Shown: positions 16,174 through 24,884 of the stretch, piece by piece
Layout: each line of letters starts with the position of its first letter
Position numbering within the stretch: position 1 is the first letter of the stretch
From: an uncultured Agathobaculum sp.
GTDB taxonomy: Bacteria > Bacillota > Clostridia > Oscillospirales > Butyricicoccaceae
NCBI RefSeq assembly: GCF_944380985.1
Contig: NZ_CALWJJ010000002.1
Location: 62,001-126,000 of the forward strand
DNA: 64,000 nt
Direction: 5' to 3'
Notes under the pieces: generated by a model
The model's database searches: none
What the model was told of the DNA's origin: nothing
Seen by the model: the letters and a program-made list of their open reading frames with translations, nothing else
Made by a program: the position numbers and the translations under genes

Positions 16174-16219
16174 AATAACACTCCTTATATAAAAATAAAT
16201 ACAAACAGATTGACTCGGT

Positions 16220-16972
16220 TTAGTAATAGATAGACAGCGGCTTGCCCGCAACCTCGAGGATCTCAAAGTCCACCTTGTAGATTTCGGACAGGGTCTGACG
16301 GGTCATCACCTCCTTGACGGTGCCGAACTTGACGATCTTACCGTCTGCAAAGGCGCAGATGTAATCCGAGTAAAAAGCGGCGTAGTTGATCTCATGCAGG
16401 ACGAGGATGACAGTCTTGCCAAGCTCGTCGCACAGCCGCCGCACGATTTTCATCATGTTGCTGGCGTGGTAAATATCAAGGTTATTGGTCGGCTCGTCGA
16501 GCAGGATGAACTCGGTATCCTGTGCGATAACCATGGCGATCATGGCGCGCTGCCGCTGGCCGCCGGAAAGCTCGTCGATAAAGCGGTCCTCAAACGCCTC
16601 AAGCTCCATATAGGCGATGGCCTCATCGATTTTTTGCTGATCCTCGGGCGTGATGCGCCCGCCGGAGTAGGGGAAGCGGCCGAACGCCACAAGCTCCCGT
16701 ACCGTCAGCTTCATTTGGATCTGGTTGCTCTGGGTCAGGATGGCCAGGCGTTTGGACAGCTCCTGGCTTTTCCACTTGGAAATATCCTTGCCCGCAAAGT
16801 CGACAAGGCCGGCATCGCGCGCCACCAGACGCGAGATGATCCCCATAACGGTCGACTTGCCTGCCCCGTTCGGGCCGATGAGCGAGATGACCTTGCCCTT
16901 CGGGATCTCAAAGGACACGCCGTTTAACACGGTCTTGCCGTCATATTGTTTGGTCAGTTCGGTGACTTTCAT
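16220..16972 (-). CDS. Ferric-siderophore ABC transporter ATPase (CeuD/YclP type)
   Basis: A 250-residue ATPase of the FepC family with Walker A GPNGAGKST, Q-loop region ILTQSNQIQMKLTVREL, signature LSGGQRQRAMIAMV, Walker B ILLDEPTNNLD and switch histidine VLHEINYAAF. The Q-loop sequence LTQSNQ and the following RFPYSGGR are typical of the petrobactin/enterobactin-type CeuD-YclP branch. It lies 4 bp after the second permease and drives import through it. The operon order is permease, permease, ATPase, binding protein. Confidence 0.93.
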   Translation of the reverse strand: MKVTELTKQYDGKTVLNGVSFEIPKGKVISLIGPNGAGKSTVMGIISRLVARDAGLVDFAGKDISKWKSQELSKRLAILTQSNQIQMKLTVRELVAFGRFPYSGGRITPEDQQKIDEAIAYMELEAFEDRFIDELSGGQRQRAMIAMVIAQDTEFILLDEPTNNLDIYHASNMMKIVRRLCDELGKTVILVLHEINYAAFYSDYICAFADGKIVKFGTVKEVMTRQTLSEIYKVDFEILEVAGKPLSIYY

Positions 16973-16976
16973 GGTT

Positions 16977-17945
16977 TCACACCTTTCTTTTGGTAAGTAG
17001 CAGATAGAGGAAATAGATGCCGCCGCCTACGGTGATAAACACGTTGATGGGGATGGCATAGCTGTAAACATGCTCGACGATGAGCTGGCCGCCCACCAAT
17101 ACAATCATGCCAAAGAAGATAGAGCCGAGCATCAGCTGGCTGTGCCGGTAGGTTTTGAGCAGCTGCCGGGCGAGGTTGGCAACGATCAGCCCCATAAAGG
17201 AGATTGGCCCGACCACTGCGGTTGCCACGGCGATCGCAAGCGTCACCCCGAGTAGTAGCCGGCGTATGCTCTTATCGTAATCGACCCCGAGGTTGATAGC
17301 CTGCGCCTTGCCCAGCGTAAGTACGTTAAGCAGGGCCAGATCACGGCGCAGCAAAAACACCAGTACAGCCAGCAGCACTATGGCAAAAAGGATGATCTCG
17401 GCGTTTACGTTGCTGAAGCTAGCCACCAGGGTGGACAGCAGCGTATCATACTCGTTGGGGTCCATAACGCGGGTGAGAGTCGACTGAATGCTGGTAAAGA
17501 ACGAGGTGAGCACTGTGCCGATGAGCAGCACATACAGCACGTTGTGGTTGGTTTTGCGGAAAAGATAGCTGTATATCAGTGTTGCGGTCACGCCCATAAT
17601 CACAAGGTCGACGGCAAAGGAAATATTGCCGTTGACCGCCAGTACGCTGCCCGAGCCGGCGGCGAACACAACCGCCGTGTGGATAAGCGTGTATAGCGAA
17701 TTCATGCCCAGCAGGCAGGGGGTGACGATAGTATTGTTGATGACCGACTGGAATACAATGGATGCGCCGCCGATGGCAAAGGCGGCGATCAGCATGACGA
17801 TCAGCTTAGGGATGCGCAGGCGCATGACAAAGGCTGCATACCGGGGGTCGACCTCTACCAGCAGATAAGCGGCCGCTGCGAGCGCCGCGAGCGCAGCCAG
17901 TAGGATCAGTTTGCGCACATTGGCGCGGTAAGCCGCGGTTTTCAT
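16977..17945 (-). CDS. Ferric-siderophore ABC permease (CeuC/YclO type)
   Basis: A 322-residue FecCD-family permease with about nine hydrophobic segments. The diagnostic stretches are RLRIPKLIVMLIAAFAIGG near residue 42 and the cytoplasmic coupling region PISFMGLIVANLARQLL near 240. It pairs with the other permease to form the import channel. Its start overlaps the stop of the first permease by 4 bp, and the ATPase follows after 4 bp, so the three are tightly coupled. Confidence 0.93.
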   Translation of the reverse strand: MKTAAYRANVRKLILLAALAALAAAAYLLVEVDPRYAAFVMRLRIPKLIVMLIAAFAIGGASIVFQSVINNTIVTPCLLGMNSLYTLIHTAVVFAAGSGSVLAVNGNISFAVDLVIMGVTATLIYSYLFRKTNHNVLYVLLIGTVLTSFFTSIQSTLTRVMDPNEYDTLLSTLVASFSNVNAEIILFAIVLLAVLVFLLRRDLALLNVLTLGKAQAINLGVDYDKSIRRLLLGVTLAIAVATAVVGPISFMGLIVANLARQLLKTYRHSQLMLGSIFFGMIVLVGGQLIVEHVYSYAIPINVFITVGGGIYFLYLLLTKRKV

Positions 17946-18988
17946 ATGCTGCCCTCCTTCTCCGGCTGGGCGATGGATGAAGCGCAGCCACCGCTGTGGG
18001 CAGGACCGAGCCGCACCGATTTCCGGCCATGGCGCAGCCTGTACAGCAGCAAGCCGATGAACAGCAGGCTGCCGATGATGCCGACCACCAGCTCGATGGG
18101 CAGCTCGTATGGAGCGATGACCACCCGGGCGAGCATGTCGCAGGCAAGCACGAAGATGGCGCCAAACAGTGCGGTGTCGGCCAGTGTGCCTCGGATGCGG
18201 TCACCCTTGAACATGGCCACCACGTTGGGCACGATCAACCCGATGTAGGAGATCGAACCGACGACGACCACCACCGAGGCGGTGATCATTGCCGCGATTG
18301 ACAGGCCGGTAAACAACACCAGATTATACGAAACACCGAGGTTTTTGGAAAAATCCCGGCCCATGCCGACTATATTGAAATGATTGGCAAATAGAAAGGC
18401 CAGTAGCACGAGCGGAACGGTCAGATAGACCAGCTCGAACCGCCCTCGAACCACCAGCGAGAAGTGGCCGACAAGCCAGGTGGAAAGCGCCTGCGTCATA
18501 TCATACTGATAGGCGAGGTAGCTGGTGATGCCGCCGATGACGTTGCCGAACATGATGCCCACCAGAGGAACCATGACGACATCTTTAAATTGAATGCGCT
18601 GGATAAACCATACAAACACCCAGGTGCCCAAAATAGCGGCGGCAAAGGCGAATAACGCCCGGCCCCAGAGCGTCGAGCCTGGCAGGAACAGCAGGGCCAA
18701 TAGAATGCCGAGCTGCGCTGAGGAAATGGTCGCCCCAGTGGTGGGCGAGACGAATTTATTCATGCACAACTGCTGCATGATAAGGCCTGCTACGCTCATT
18801 CCGACACCGGTGCACAGCAAAGCCAGCAGCCGGGGAAGGCGCGAGATAATAAACACCTCGAGCTGGGCCAGATCGCCTGAAAGCAGGTCGGACAAGTGCA
18901 GGTCGATAACGCCTACGAATAGTGACCAGACCGACAGGATCAGCAGCGCCACGGCCAGCAGCACAGTGGTGATGGAACGCTTGATCAC
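17942..18988 (-). CDS. Ferric-siderophore ABC permease (CeuB/YclN type)
   Basis: A 348-residue FecCD-family permease and the first structural gene of the uptake operon. It shows SRLPRLLALLCTGVGMSVAG near residue 55 and the coupling stretch SISYIGLIVPNVVAMFKG near 240. The chain ends in a cytoplasmic basic tail RLRHGRKSVRLGP. I chose the GTG at 18986-18988 because AAGGAGG lies 5-6 bases before it; the only longer reading starts with a TTG inside the ribosome-site region. An inverted repeat at 19005-19020 lies directly upstream. Confidence 0.92.
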   Translation of the reverse strand: MIKRSITTVLLAVALLILSVWSLFVGVIDLHLSDLLSGDLAQLEVFIISRLPRLLALLCTGVGMSVAGLIMQQLCMNKFVSPTTGATISSAQLGILLALLFLPGSTLWGRALFAFAAAILGTWVFVWFIQRIQFKDVVMVPLVGIMFGNVIGGITSYLAYQYDMTQALSTWLVGHFSLVVRGRFELVYLTVPLVLLAFLFANHFNIVGMGRDFSKNLGVSYNLVLFTGLSIAAMITASVVVVVGSISYIGLIVPNVVAMFKGDRIRGTLADTALFGAIFVLACDMLARVVIAPYELPIELVVGIIGSLLFIGLLLYRLRHGRKSVRLGPAHSGGCASSIAQPEKEGSI

Positions 18989-19004
18989 AAAATTCCTCCT
19001 TTTA

Positions 19005-19020
19005 GTTAGCAATTACTAAC
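19005..19020. promoter_or_regulatory. Inverted repeat before the iron-uptake operon, DtxR-box-like
   Basis: GTTAGCAATTACTAAC is a 16-bp inverted repeat with one mismatched pair, lying just upstream of the ribosome site of the first permease. GTTAG...CTAAC half-sites recall the core of DtxR/IdeR iron-repressor boxes, though the spacing is longer. An operator is plausible, not shown. Confidence 0.45.
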
Positions 19021-19076
19021 CTATGCGCAATAAATGGCGCGCAACACCACACCGATAGGGGGGCCGCGCACTCCTG

Positions 19077-19104
19077 ATTATAGAGGGCAGGCATCCCGCA
19101 TGCC
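19077..19104 (-). promoter_or_regulatory. Activator-dependent-looking promoter of the iron-uptake operon
   Basis: On the minus strand a good -10 box TATAAT (19077-19082) has no -35 hexamer 16-18 bases upstream. Instead an inverted repeat GGCAT-N5-ATGCC (19090-19104) fills that region. This layout fits a promoter that needs an activator such as the AraC-type protein encoded next door. Confidence 0.45.
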
Positions 19105-19112
19105 GCTCCAAA

Positions 19113-20145
19113 TTACATGTTTTTGGCTCCAAAATGGTGTTCGGGCTGGTTATTCGTACTTTGGTGCAAACGGTAGTCGGTTGGGGAAAGCCCAAAAACC
19201 TCGCGGAAAGCGTGGGCGAATTTACTGCTGTTGTCGTATCCAAGTTCACCCGCAATGTCGGTGATGGTACGGTCGGATTCGAGCAGCCGTGCGGCGGCCA
19301 TGTGCATTTTGTGGGTACGGATGCACTGGTAGAGCGGCTTGCCGTAGACGTTTTTAACGCTTCTTCGCAGCTGCTCGGGCGAAACATGGAGCGCGGCTGC
19401 CAGCTGCTCGGCGGTCCATCGCCTGTGCCGCTCGGAGCGCAGCAGGGCAAAAGCCTGCCGCACGAGCAGCAGCTGACTGCTCGAGCAGGCACGCTGCTCG
19501 GCTTGCGATAGGCTGGGGTCGAGCTGGGAGAGAAAGAGCAGCAGCTCGAGCACCTTAACTTTGAAGTAGCCTTTCCAGATGCTCTCGGGCACCTCGTAGA
19601 TCTCAGAAAAGATGTGCGCTAGCCTGGGTGTGGAGCGCAGTAGGAATAGGCCGCCGCCGGCACAGAACTTTTGTCCGATAGAGGGCAGGTCAACCTCGAC
19701 GTCCTCAAGAAAGCACGAGGTGCACCGTGGGGCGAGGCCGGGATCAATTAGGATGGATACGCCGTCGTAACAGCCGGTGGGGCAGCGCAAGGTGGCGCGG
19801 CTGCCACCGCTGCGGTGAACCGACATGTCGCCCGCGCCAAGGTAAAAAAAAGCGGTTTTCCTCTTCAAATTCCAGCCGCCCCTCCCGGCAGTGGGTGATC
19901 TCGAGCAGGTTTTGCGGATGACCGGTGATGTACTGGAAGGAGTGGGCATTCGCCCTATGGCGTACCAGCCAGATGCCCGGGAATACCTGGTATTCGGCGA
20001 TGGTTACCTGACCGTCTGTCGTTTCAATCCGATAGCGGCGGGGGGTGTTCTCACCCGGCGGCAGCGCGGCACCGTAGGTGCACGGGCAGAGCGAATCTTT
20101 CTTGCAGTGCGTTGGCGCACTTTTGTGTTGACATTGGTTTATCAT
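19113..20145 (-). pseudogene. AraC-family regulator of siderophore uptake, frameshifted in an A8 tract
   Basis: The N-terminal half (start ATG 20143-20145 with GAGGTG before it) and the C-terminal half are in different frames. The switch falls in eight A at 19844-19851. With seven, the reading passes smoothly from EFEEENRFF into YLGAGDMSVHRSGG and gives a continuous protein of about 343 residues. The N-terminal part is a ligand-sensing region of the PchR-like type seen before siderophore genes (CPTGCYDGVSILID). The C-terminal part has two helix-turn-helix motifs, WTAEQLAAALHVSPEQLRR and TITDIAGELGYDNSSKFAHA, then FREVFGLSPTDYR. As read, neither half alone would be functional. The cause may be mutation, slippage-based switching or a read error. 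Confidence 0.8.
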
Positions 20146-20190
20146 AGCACCTCAGTATAAACGGGGTCGTGGGTAGAAAACGAAAAGGCG

Positions 20191-20223
20191 GCGGATCATA
20201 GTATCCGCAGTTAGCCTGTGCAA
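20191..20223 (-). promoter_or_regulatory. Promoter of the AraC-type gene with overlapping inverted repeat
   Basis: On the minus strand, TTGCAC (20218-20223), a 17-base spacer and TATGAT (20195-20200). The perfect inverted repeat GCGGAT-N6-ATCCGC (20191-20208) covers the -10 box and is a likely operator, perhaps for autoregulation or an iron repressor. Confidence 0.6.
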
Positions 20224-20338
20224 ACTCAAGTATAAAGAAAAATAGCCGGTAAGTCAAGCGCACAGGCGCGGAAGGTGGAAAAACGCCGCGCTGCCAGCCG
20301 GCAGAGTGGGGTTTGGTGCGGGTGGGCTAACGCACCTC

Positions 20339-20367
20339 TTTTCCTTTGGCGCAAAAGCGTGTATAAT
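20339..20367 (+). promoter_or_regulatory. Promoter of the phospholipase-like gene
   Basis: TATAAT at 20362-20367 with a poor -35 box TTTTCC (20339-20344) at 17 bases. The promoter is probably weak or regulated. Confidence 0.4.
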
Positions 20368-20435
20368 AAGACCATCCGGCGGGGAGCATATCCCGCAAAC
20401 CGGCTGAAAGAAAGATGGCAAGGAGGGTTTGGTCT

Positions 20436-21362
20436 ATGGCGGATTTTGTATCTCATCATCTATTCGGCGTGCAGACGCTGGCGGTATCGCCCGCGTCCGT
20501 GCAGGCGCTGGCACGGGCGCATACGGCGTGTTTTTTCTGGGGCTGTCAGGGGCCGGACCCGCTGTATTACCGCAAAATCTGGCTTGGCAGCCCGCTTCAC
20601 CGGCTGGGCGGCCGCATGCATGCGGAACAGGCCGATGCACTCTTTGCCGCGCTCGCGCAGGGCGTGCATTGCCTGACCGGTGCGGCGCAGCAGATCGCGG
20701 CAGCTTATTTTTATGGTTTTCTGTGCCACTACGCGCTTGATAGCGAGATCCATCCCTATGTTTACTGCCGGCAGGAGCAGATCCGTGCATCGGATGAAAA
20801 ACTGTGCGCCTCGGCGGTGCACTGCCAGATCGAAAGCGACATCGACTATCTGCTTTACGAGCGGGTGTGCCGCGCGCCTGTGACCGAGTTTGACCCGCGT
20901 GCGCACTATACCCTTTTGCCCGTGCAAAAGGCGGTGCTGTCCGCACTGCTGCACGCGGTGCTGCAAAAGGTGTACGCGGCGCGCGTGCCGGCGCGTGAAA
21001 TACGGCGCGCGTTCGACGAAATGCTCACGTGGGAGTGTTTTCTATATGCGGACTGCCGCGCGGTTTACGACATCGCGCAGCGTATCGAGCGGCTGGCGGG
21101 CCGCGGCGCGCTGCTGACTGGCCATATGAAGCTTGAGCGTCCGGGCTGGGATGTGCTCAACGAACGGCATGCCCCGTGGCGTAACCTGTGGCAGCCGCAG
21201 GTTACGCGCACCGAGTCGGTGCCCGAGTTGTTCGGGCTGGCGCGTATCCGCGCGGCCGCGCTCATCGGCCGGTATGCCGCCCAGTTTGATGCAGGCTGGC
21301 TGTTGCGGCATCATTTTGACCGGCCGTTTGACAACGGTAGCCCCCGCAAAGTCCCGGTTTGA
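20436..21362 (+). CDS. Zinc-dependent phospholipase C family protein (PF00882)
   Basis: A 308-residue, largely helical protein of the Zn_dep_PLPC family. Candidate zinc ligands sit in the expected places: the early DFVSHHLFG, GPDPLYY near residue 45, LHRLGGRMHAEQ near 60, and FYGFLCHYALDSEIHPYVY near 97, where histidines and an aspartate cluster. No signal peptide is visible, unlike secreted clostridial alpha-toxin, so it may be cytoplasmic with an unknown substrate. Cytosolic relatives of this kind are common in Clostridia. The ATG at 20436 has AAGGAGGG 8 bases upstream. It stands alone between two promoters. Confidence 0.82.
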   Translation: MADFVSHHLFGVQTLAVSPASVQALARAHTACFFWGCQGPDPLYYRKIWLGSPLHRLGGRMHAEQADALFAALAQGVHCLTGAAQQIAAAYFYGFLCHYALDSEIHPYVYCRQEQIRASDEKLCASAVHCQIESDIDYLLYERVCRAPVTEFDPRAHYTLLPVQKAVLSALLHAVLQKVYAARVPAREIRRAFDEMLTWECFLYADCRAVYDIAQRIERLAGRGALLTGHMKLERPGWDVLNERHAPWRNLWQPQVTRTESVPELFGLARIRAAALIGRYAAQFDAGWLLRHHFDRPFDNGSPRKVPV

Positions 21363-21421
21363 ACCATGCGGTTTTGACTGGGTTATGCGCGTTAGCTGCG
21401 GCTATTTTTCGTGTGGAATCT

Positions 21422-21450
21422 TTGCAATGCGCGGCGGCATATGATAGAAT
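21422..21450 (+). promoter_or_regulatory. Promoter of the DUF1294-CDF operon
   Basis: TTGCAA (21422-21427), a 17-base spacer and TAGAAT (21445-21450), placed 33 bp before the DUF1294 start. Confidence 0.65.
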
Positions 21451-21482
21451 AATAGAACATTTTGCCGGGGAGGGCTGCGCGC

Positions 21483-21767
21483 ATGCAATATGTCTTGCCT
21501 TATTTGCTCGCGGCCAGTGTTGTGGGCGCCGCCGTTTGCATGTATGATAAAATTGCCGCGCCGCGCGGCTGGAAACGTGTGCCCGAGCGCACGCTGTTTT
21601 TCTGGGCGCTGATTGGCGGCGGGCCGGGCGTCTACCTGACCATGCTGCTTATGCGCCACAAGACGCTGCACCGCAGCTTTATGCTGGGCATTCCGGCAAT
21701 TATTATATTTCAATTTGTTATTTTTGCAGCAATATATAACATTTTGTATTTGAGGGGATTGTTATGA
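21483..21767 (+). CDS. DUF1294 small membrane protein
   Basis: A 94-residue protein with three hydrophobic segments (about 1-19, 38-55 and 69-90) and the DUF1294 pattern YDKIAAPRGWKRVPERTL followed by GGGPGVYLTMLLMRHKT. The function of this family is unknown; some members are fused to a cold-shock domain, which is absent here. I chose the ATG at 21483 with GGGGAGGG upstream. Its stop overlaps the start of the metal-exporter gene by 4 bp, so the two are translated together. Confidence 0.85.
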   Translation: MQYVLPYLLAASVVGAAVCMYDKIAAPRGWKRVPERTLFFWALIGGGPGVYLTMLLMRHKTLHRSFMLGIPAIIIFQFVIFAAIYNILYLRGLL

Positions 21768-22930
21768 CCAAGGCCCTTATCCGTCTTTTCATCCGGAATG
21801 CGGAAGACACCCGCAACGCGCGCGTGCGTGAGCAGTATGGTGTGCTGTCGGGCGCGGTTGGCATTGCGTGCAATGCGTTTTTATTCGTACTCAAGGTGGT
21901 CATTGGCCTGATGAGCGGGTCGATCTCGATCGCGGCGGACGCATTTAACAATTTGTCGGACGGCCTTTCCTGTCTGATCTCGATCGTGGGCTTTAAGGTG
22001 GCCGGCAAGGAGCCGGACGCCAAGCACCCGTTTGGTTACGGGCGCACCGAATACATCGCGGGCCTGGTGGTAGCTTTCATTATTGTGCTGGTGGGGTTTG
22101 AGTTTTTCAAAACCTCGATCGACCGCATTATCCACCCGGAGACCGTGGCGTTTTCGGTTGTGCTGGTGGTCATTCTGGCGGTATCTATGCTCATCAAGCT
22201 GTGGATGGGCGCGTTTCAGGCGCAGATTGGCCGCCGCATCGGCTCGCCCGTGCTGGTAGCCGCTGGACAGGACAGCCGCAATGATGTGATCACAACCGGC
22301 GTGGTCATGCTGGGCATGGTGGCCGGTCGGTTTACCAGCTTGCCGGTGGATGGCTATATCGGCGTGCTGGTCGCAGTGTTTATTGTGTGGGCAGGCTTTG
22401 GCATCGCGCGCGATACGGTCGCGCCCCTGCTGGGCGAAGCCGCCGACCCCGAGATTGCGCAAAACGTCGAACAGATCGTCATGGAATCGGACTATATCGT
22501 GGGCGTGCACGACTTGATTGTGCACAATTACGGCGCGGGCCGCTGGCTGGCTTCGCTGCACGCCGAGGTACCGAGCGATTCGGATTTCGTCGCGGTGCAT
22601 GAGGTGATCGACGAGGCGGAAAAACGCGTTTGGCAGCGCACGGGCATCTATCTGGTCATCCATATGGACCCGATCGACGTAAACGACGAGCACGTCGCCG
22701 CGCTGCGCGCGCAGGTCGATAAAATGCTACACGAGATTGATGCGGAGCTGTCTATGCACGACTTCCGTGTGGTGGACGGCGAGCGCCATATCAATTTGAT
22801 TTTTGATGTGCTCGTGCCATTCAGCTACGACAACAATGCCAAACGTAACCTGATGATGACAATTCGTAGTAAACTTCAGAAAATTGACCATCGGTATAAT
22901 CCGGTTGTCACATTTGACCATCAGATGTAG
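21764..22930 (+). CDS. Cation diffusion facilitator metal exporter (MntE/FieF type)
   Basis: A 388-residue CDF transporter that exports divalent metal in exchange for protons. It has six membrane helices in the first 220 residues; metal-site acidic residues appear in SISIAADAFNNLSDGLSC (helix 2) and in the helix 5 stretch AAGQDSRNDVITTG. The signature HPFGYGRTEYIAGL lies between helices 2 and 3. The cytoplasmic C-terminal domain (about 225-388) carries histidines (VGVHDLIVHNYG, LHAEVPSD, LVIHMDPID). The DD-type motif in helix 5 (DSRND) is typical of the manganese/iron group, but the metal is inferred only. Confidence 0.92.
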   Translation: MTKALIRLFIRNAEDTRNARVREQYGVLSGAVGIACNAFLFVLKVVIGLMSGSISIAADAFNNLSDGLSCLISIVGFKVAGKEPDAKHPFGYGRTEYIAGLVVAFIIVLVGFEFFKTSIDRIIHPETVAFSVVLVVILAVSMLIKLWMGAFQAQIGRRIGSPVLVAAGQDSRNDVITTGVVMLGMVAGRFTSLPVDGYIGVLVAVFIVWAGFGIARDTVAPLLGEAADPEIAQNVEQIVMESDYIVGVHDLIVHNYGAGRWLASLHAEVPSDSDFVAVHEVIDEAEKRVWQRTGIYLVIHMDPIDVNDEHVAALRAQVDKMLHEIDAELSMHDFRVVDGERHINLIFDVLVPFSYDNNAKRNLMMTIRSKLQKIDHRYNPVVTFDHQM

Positions 22931-22935
22931 CGGCA

Positions 22936-22970
22936 AAACAGCGGCGCAGGGATTGCCTGCGCCGCTGTTT
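22936..22970. terminator. Hairpin downstream of the CDF gene
   Basis: A perfect 15-bp stem AAACAGCGGCGCAGG (22936-22950) with CCTGCGCCGCTGTTT (22956-22970). The T run is short, so termination may be partial; the next promoter overlaps it. Confidence 0.65.
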
Positions 22971-22982
22971 CAATGGTATAAT
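22953..22982 (+). promoter_or_regulatory. Promoter of the elaA-pyrC unit
   Basis: TTGCCT (22953-22958), an 18-base spacer and TATAAT (22977-22982). The -35 box lies inside the loop and 3-prime arm of the preceding terminator hairpin. Confidence 0.55.
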
Positions 22983-23019
22983 AGGGGCAAAATAGAATGC
23001 AGAAATGGGAATACAGCAC

Positions 23020-23463
23020 ATGGAATTGGTGATAAAACGCTTCGATGAGCTGACGCTTAAAGAATTGTATGAGATTTTGCAGGTTAGAGTAAATGTGTTT
23101 GTGGTAGAGCAGTGTTGCGCCTATCCGGAAATTGATGGCAAGGACGCATTTTCCCACCATCTCTATTATTGGGATGCGGATGGTATCCAGGCCTATTTGC
23201 GGGTGGTGGACGCCGGCGTTTCGTTTGACGAGGTTTCCATTGGCCGGGTGCTCAGCCGAAAACGGCGGTGCGGCCTTGCCAGCAGCCTGTTGCACGAGGG
23301 CATCCGTTTTGCACAGGATACGTTAGGCGCAAAGGCAATCCGTATAGAGGCGCAGACATATGCGCGCAAATTGTATGAAAAAGCAGGCTTTCGGCAGGTC
23401 TCGGCGCCGTTTCTTGAAGATGGTATCCCACATATTCAAATGCTGCTGAGCTTATCTGACTAA
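23020..23463 (+). CDS. ElaA-like GNAT acetyltransferase
   Basis: A 147-residue GNAT-fold protein of the ElaA group. The start MELVIKRFDELTLKELYEIL, the VRVNVFVVEQ motif with following Y-P-E-I-D-G, and the acetyl-CoA binding region SIGRVLSRKRRCGLASSLL are typical. ElaA proteins are predicted N-acyltransferases without a settled substrate. The start could be the ATG at 23005 instead; I prefer 23020 because a GGGA site precedes it and the predicted transcript start (about 22989) leaves little room before 23005. It lies 24 bp before pyrC. Confidence 0.85.
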   Translation: MELVIKRFDELTLKELYEILQVRVNVFVVEQCCAYPEIDGKDAFSHHLYYWDADGIQAYLRVVDAGVSFDEVSIGRVLSRKRRCGLASSLLHEGIRFAQDTLGAKAIRIEAQTYARKLYEKAGFRQVSAPFLEDGIPHIQMLLSLSD

Positions 23464-23487
23464 AGCAAGAGCAAGGAGGTGGCCTTT

Positions 23488-24756
23488 ATGCTGCTCATTC
23501 AAAACGGCCGGGTGCTCGACCCTTATACCGGCACGGACGCTGTGATGGACATACTGATCGGGGATGACGGCGCGATATGCGAGTTAGGAGCCCGGCTGAC
23601 CGCACCCGCAGGCTGCGAAACCTATGATGCCGCAGGCCTTACCGTGTCGCCCGGCTTTGTCGATGGGCATGTGCACTTCCGCGACCCGGGGCAGACGCAC
23701 AAGGAGGATGTGCTGACCGGCGCGGCGGCTGCGGCTGCGGGCGGCTATGCGACTGTGATCTGCATGGCGAATACCTTGCCCACCTGCGACACGCCCGCGC
23801 TCATCCGCTATGTGTTGGACAAGGCGGCGGGCTGCCCGGTCGAGGTTTTGCAGGCGGGCGCAGTGACAAAGGGGCTCAAAGGTCAGGAGCTGGCCGACTT
23901 CGCCGCCCTTAAGGCAGCGGGCGCGCCCTGCCTGACCGACGACGGCATCAACCTGACGGATGCCGGGCTGTGCCGCGCGGCGATGGAGCAGGCCGCGGCA
24001 CAGGATGTGCTACTGTCCTTTCACGAGGAGGAACCTTCGCTCGTGCCCTCGCCCGGGGTCAATTTCGGCTCGGCCGCGGCAGCAAAATTCGGTGTGCCTG
24101 GCGCGCGGGCAAGTGCAGAGAGTGCGATGATTGCGCGCGATATTGCGCTCGCGCTCGACACCGGCGCGCGCGTGCTGTTCCAGCATGTCAGCTCGGCGCA
24201 GGCCGTGGCGCTCATTCGGGCGGGCAAGGCGCTCGGCGCCAGCATCTATGCCGAGGTCACGCCGCACCATATCTCGCTGACCGAGGACGATGTGCTCACC
24301 CACGGCACTTATGCGCGCATGAACCCGCCGCTGCGCAAAGAGGCCGACCGGCAGGCGCTGATCGACGCGCTGCTGGACGGCACGATCGACATGATTGCCA
24401 CCGATCACGCTCCGCATACGGCCGAGGAAAAGGCGCGCGAATTTGCCAAGGCGCCAAGCGGCATCACAGGGCTTGAGACCGCGTTTTCCGTGTGCAACAC
24501 CTATCTGGTGCAGACCGGCAGGATGACGCCTATGCAATTGATCGACAAAATGAGCAAGGCGCCCGCTGCCGTTTACGGTTTGACCGGCCGCGCGATCGCA
24601 GTGGGAAACTACGCGCGCCTGGCGCTGCTCGACTGGACATGTGAGACGGTATACCGCACCTATCGCTCAAAAAGCGCAAATTCGCCTTATACCGGCTTGC
24701 CGCTGACCGGTGCGCCGCGTGCCATTGTTACAGGCGCACGCGTGACCGCGCGGTAG
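23488..24756 (+). CDS. pyrC: Dihydroorotase (class I)
   Basis: A 422-residue zinc amidohydrolase that cyclises carbamoyl-aspartate to dihydroorotate in pyrimidine synthesis. The metal and substrate motifs are visible: DGHVHFRDPGQTHKED near residue 57, the histidine pair at SFHEEEPS near 177 and FQHVSSAQAV near 230, and the catalytic aspartate in MIATDHAPHTAEEK near 304. The length and motif order fit the PyrC type of Firmicutes. AAGGAGGT stands 7 bases before the ATG at 23488. No other pyr gene is adjacent, which is unusual for a group that often has a pyr operon. Confidence 0.95.
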   Translation: MLLIQNGRVLDPYTGTDAVMDILIGDDGAICELGARLTAPAGCETYDAAGLTVSPGFVDGHVHFRDPGQTHKEDVLTGAAAAAAGGYATVICMANTLPTCDTPALIRYVLDKAAGCPVEVLQAGAVTKGLKGQELADFAALKAAGAPCLTDDGINLTDAGLCRAAMEQAAAQDVLLSFHEEEPSLVPSPGVNFGSAAAAKFGVPGARASAESAMIARDIALALDTGARVLFQHVSSAQAVALIRAGKALGASIYAEVTPHHISLTEDDVLTHGTYARMNPPLRKEADRQALIDALLDGTIDMIATDHAPHTAEEKAREFAKAPSGITGLETAFSVCNTYLVQTGRMTPMQLIDKMSKAPAAVYGLTGRAIAVGNYARLALLDWTCETVYRTYRSKSANSPYTGLPLTGAPRAIVTGARVTAR

Positions 24757-24788
24757 TGCGCGGGAACGGCTATATCTGGCAGAAAAAA

Positions 24789-24820
24789 GAGGAACCGCGG
24801 GGTTTGGGTTCCTTTTTTTC
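24789..24820 (+). terminator. Terminator downstream of pyrC
   Basis: AGGAACC (24790-24796) pairs with GGTTCCT (24807-24813), extended by A-T pairs, and is followed by seven T. Confidence 0.8.
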
Positions 24821-24884
24821 ACTTTTAAAGGAAGAATAGGAAGATAAAAACGCGTATGCGTCAAAATTTGCCAAGGCACGTGCT

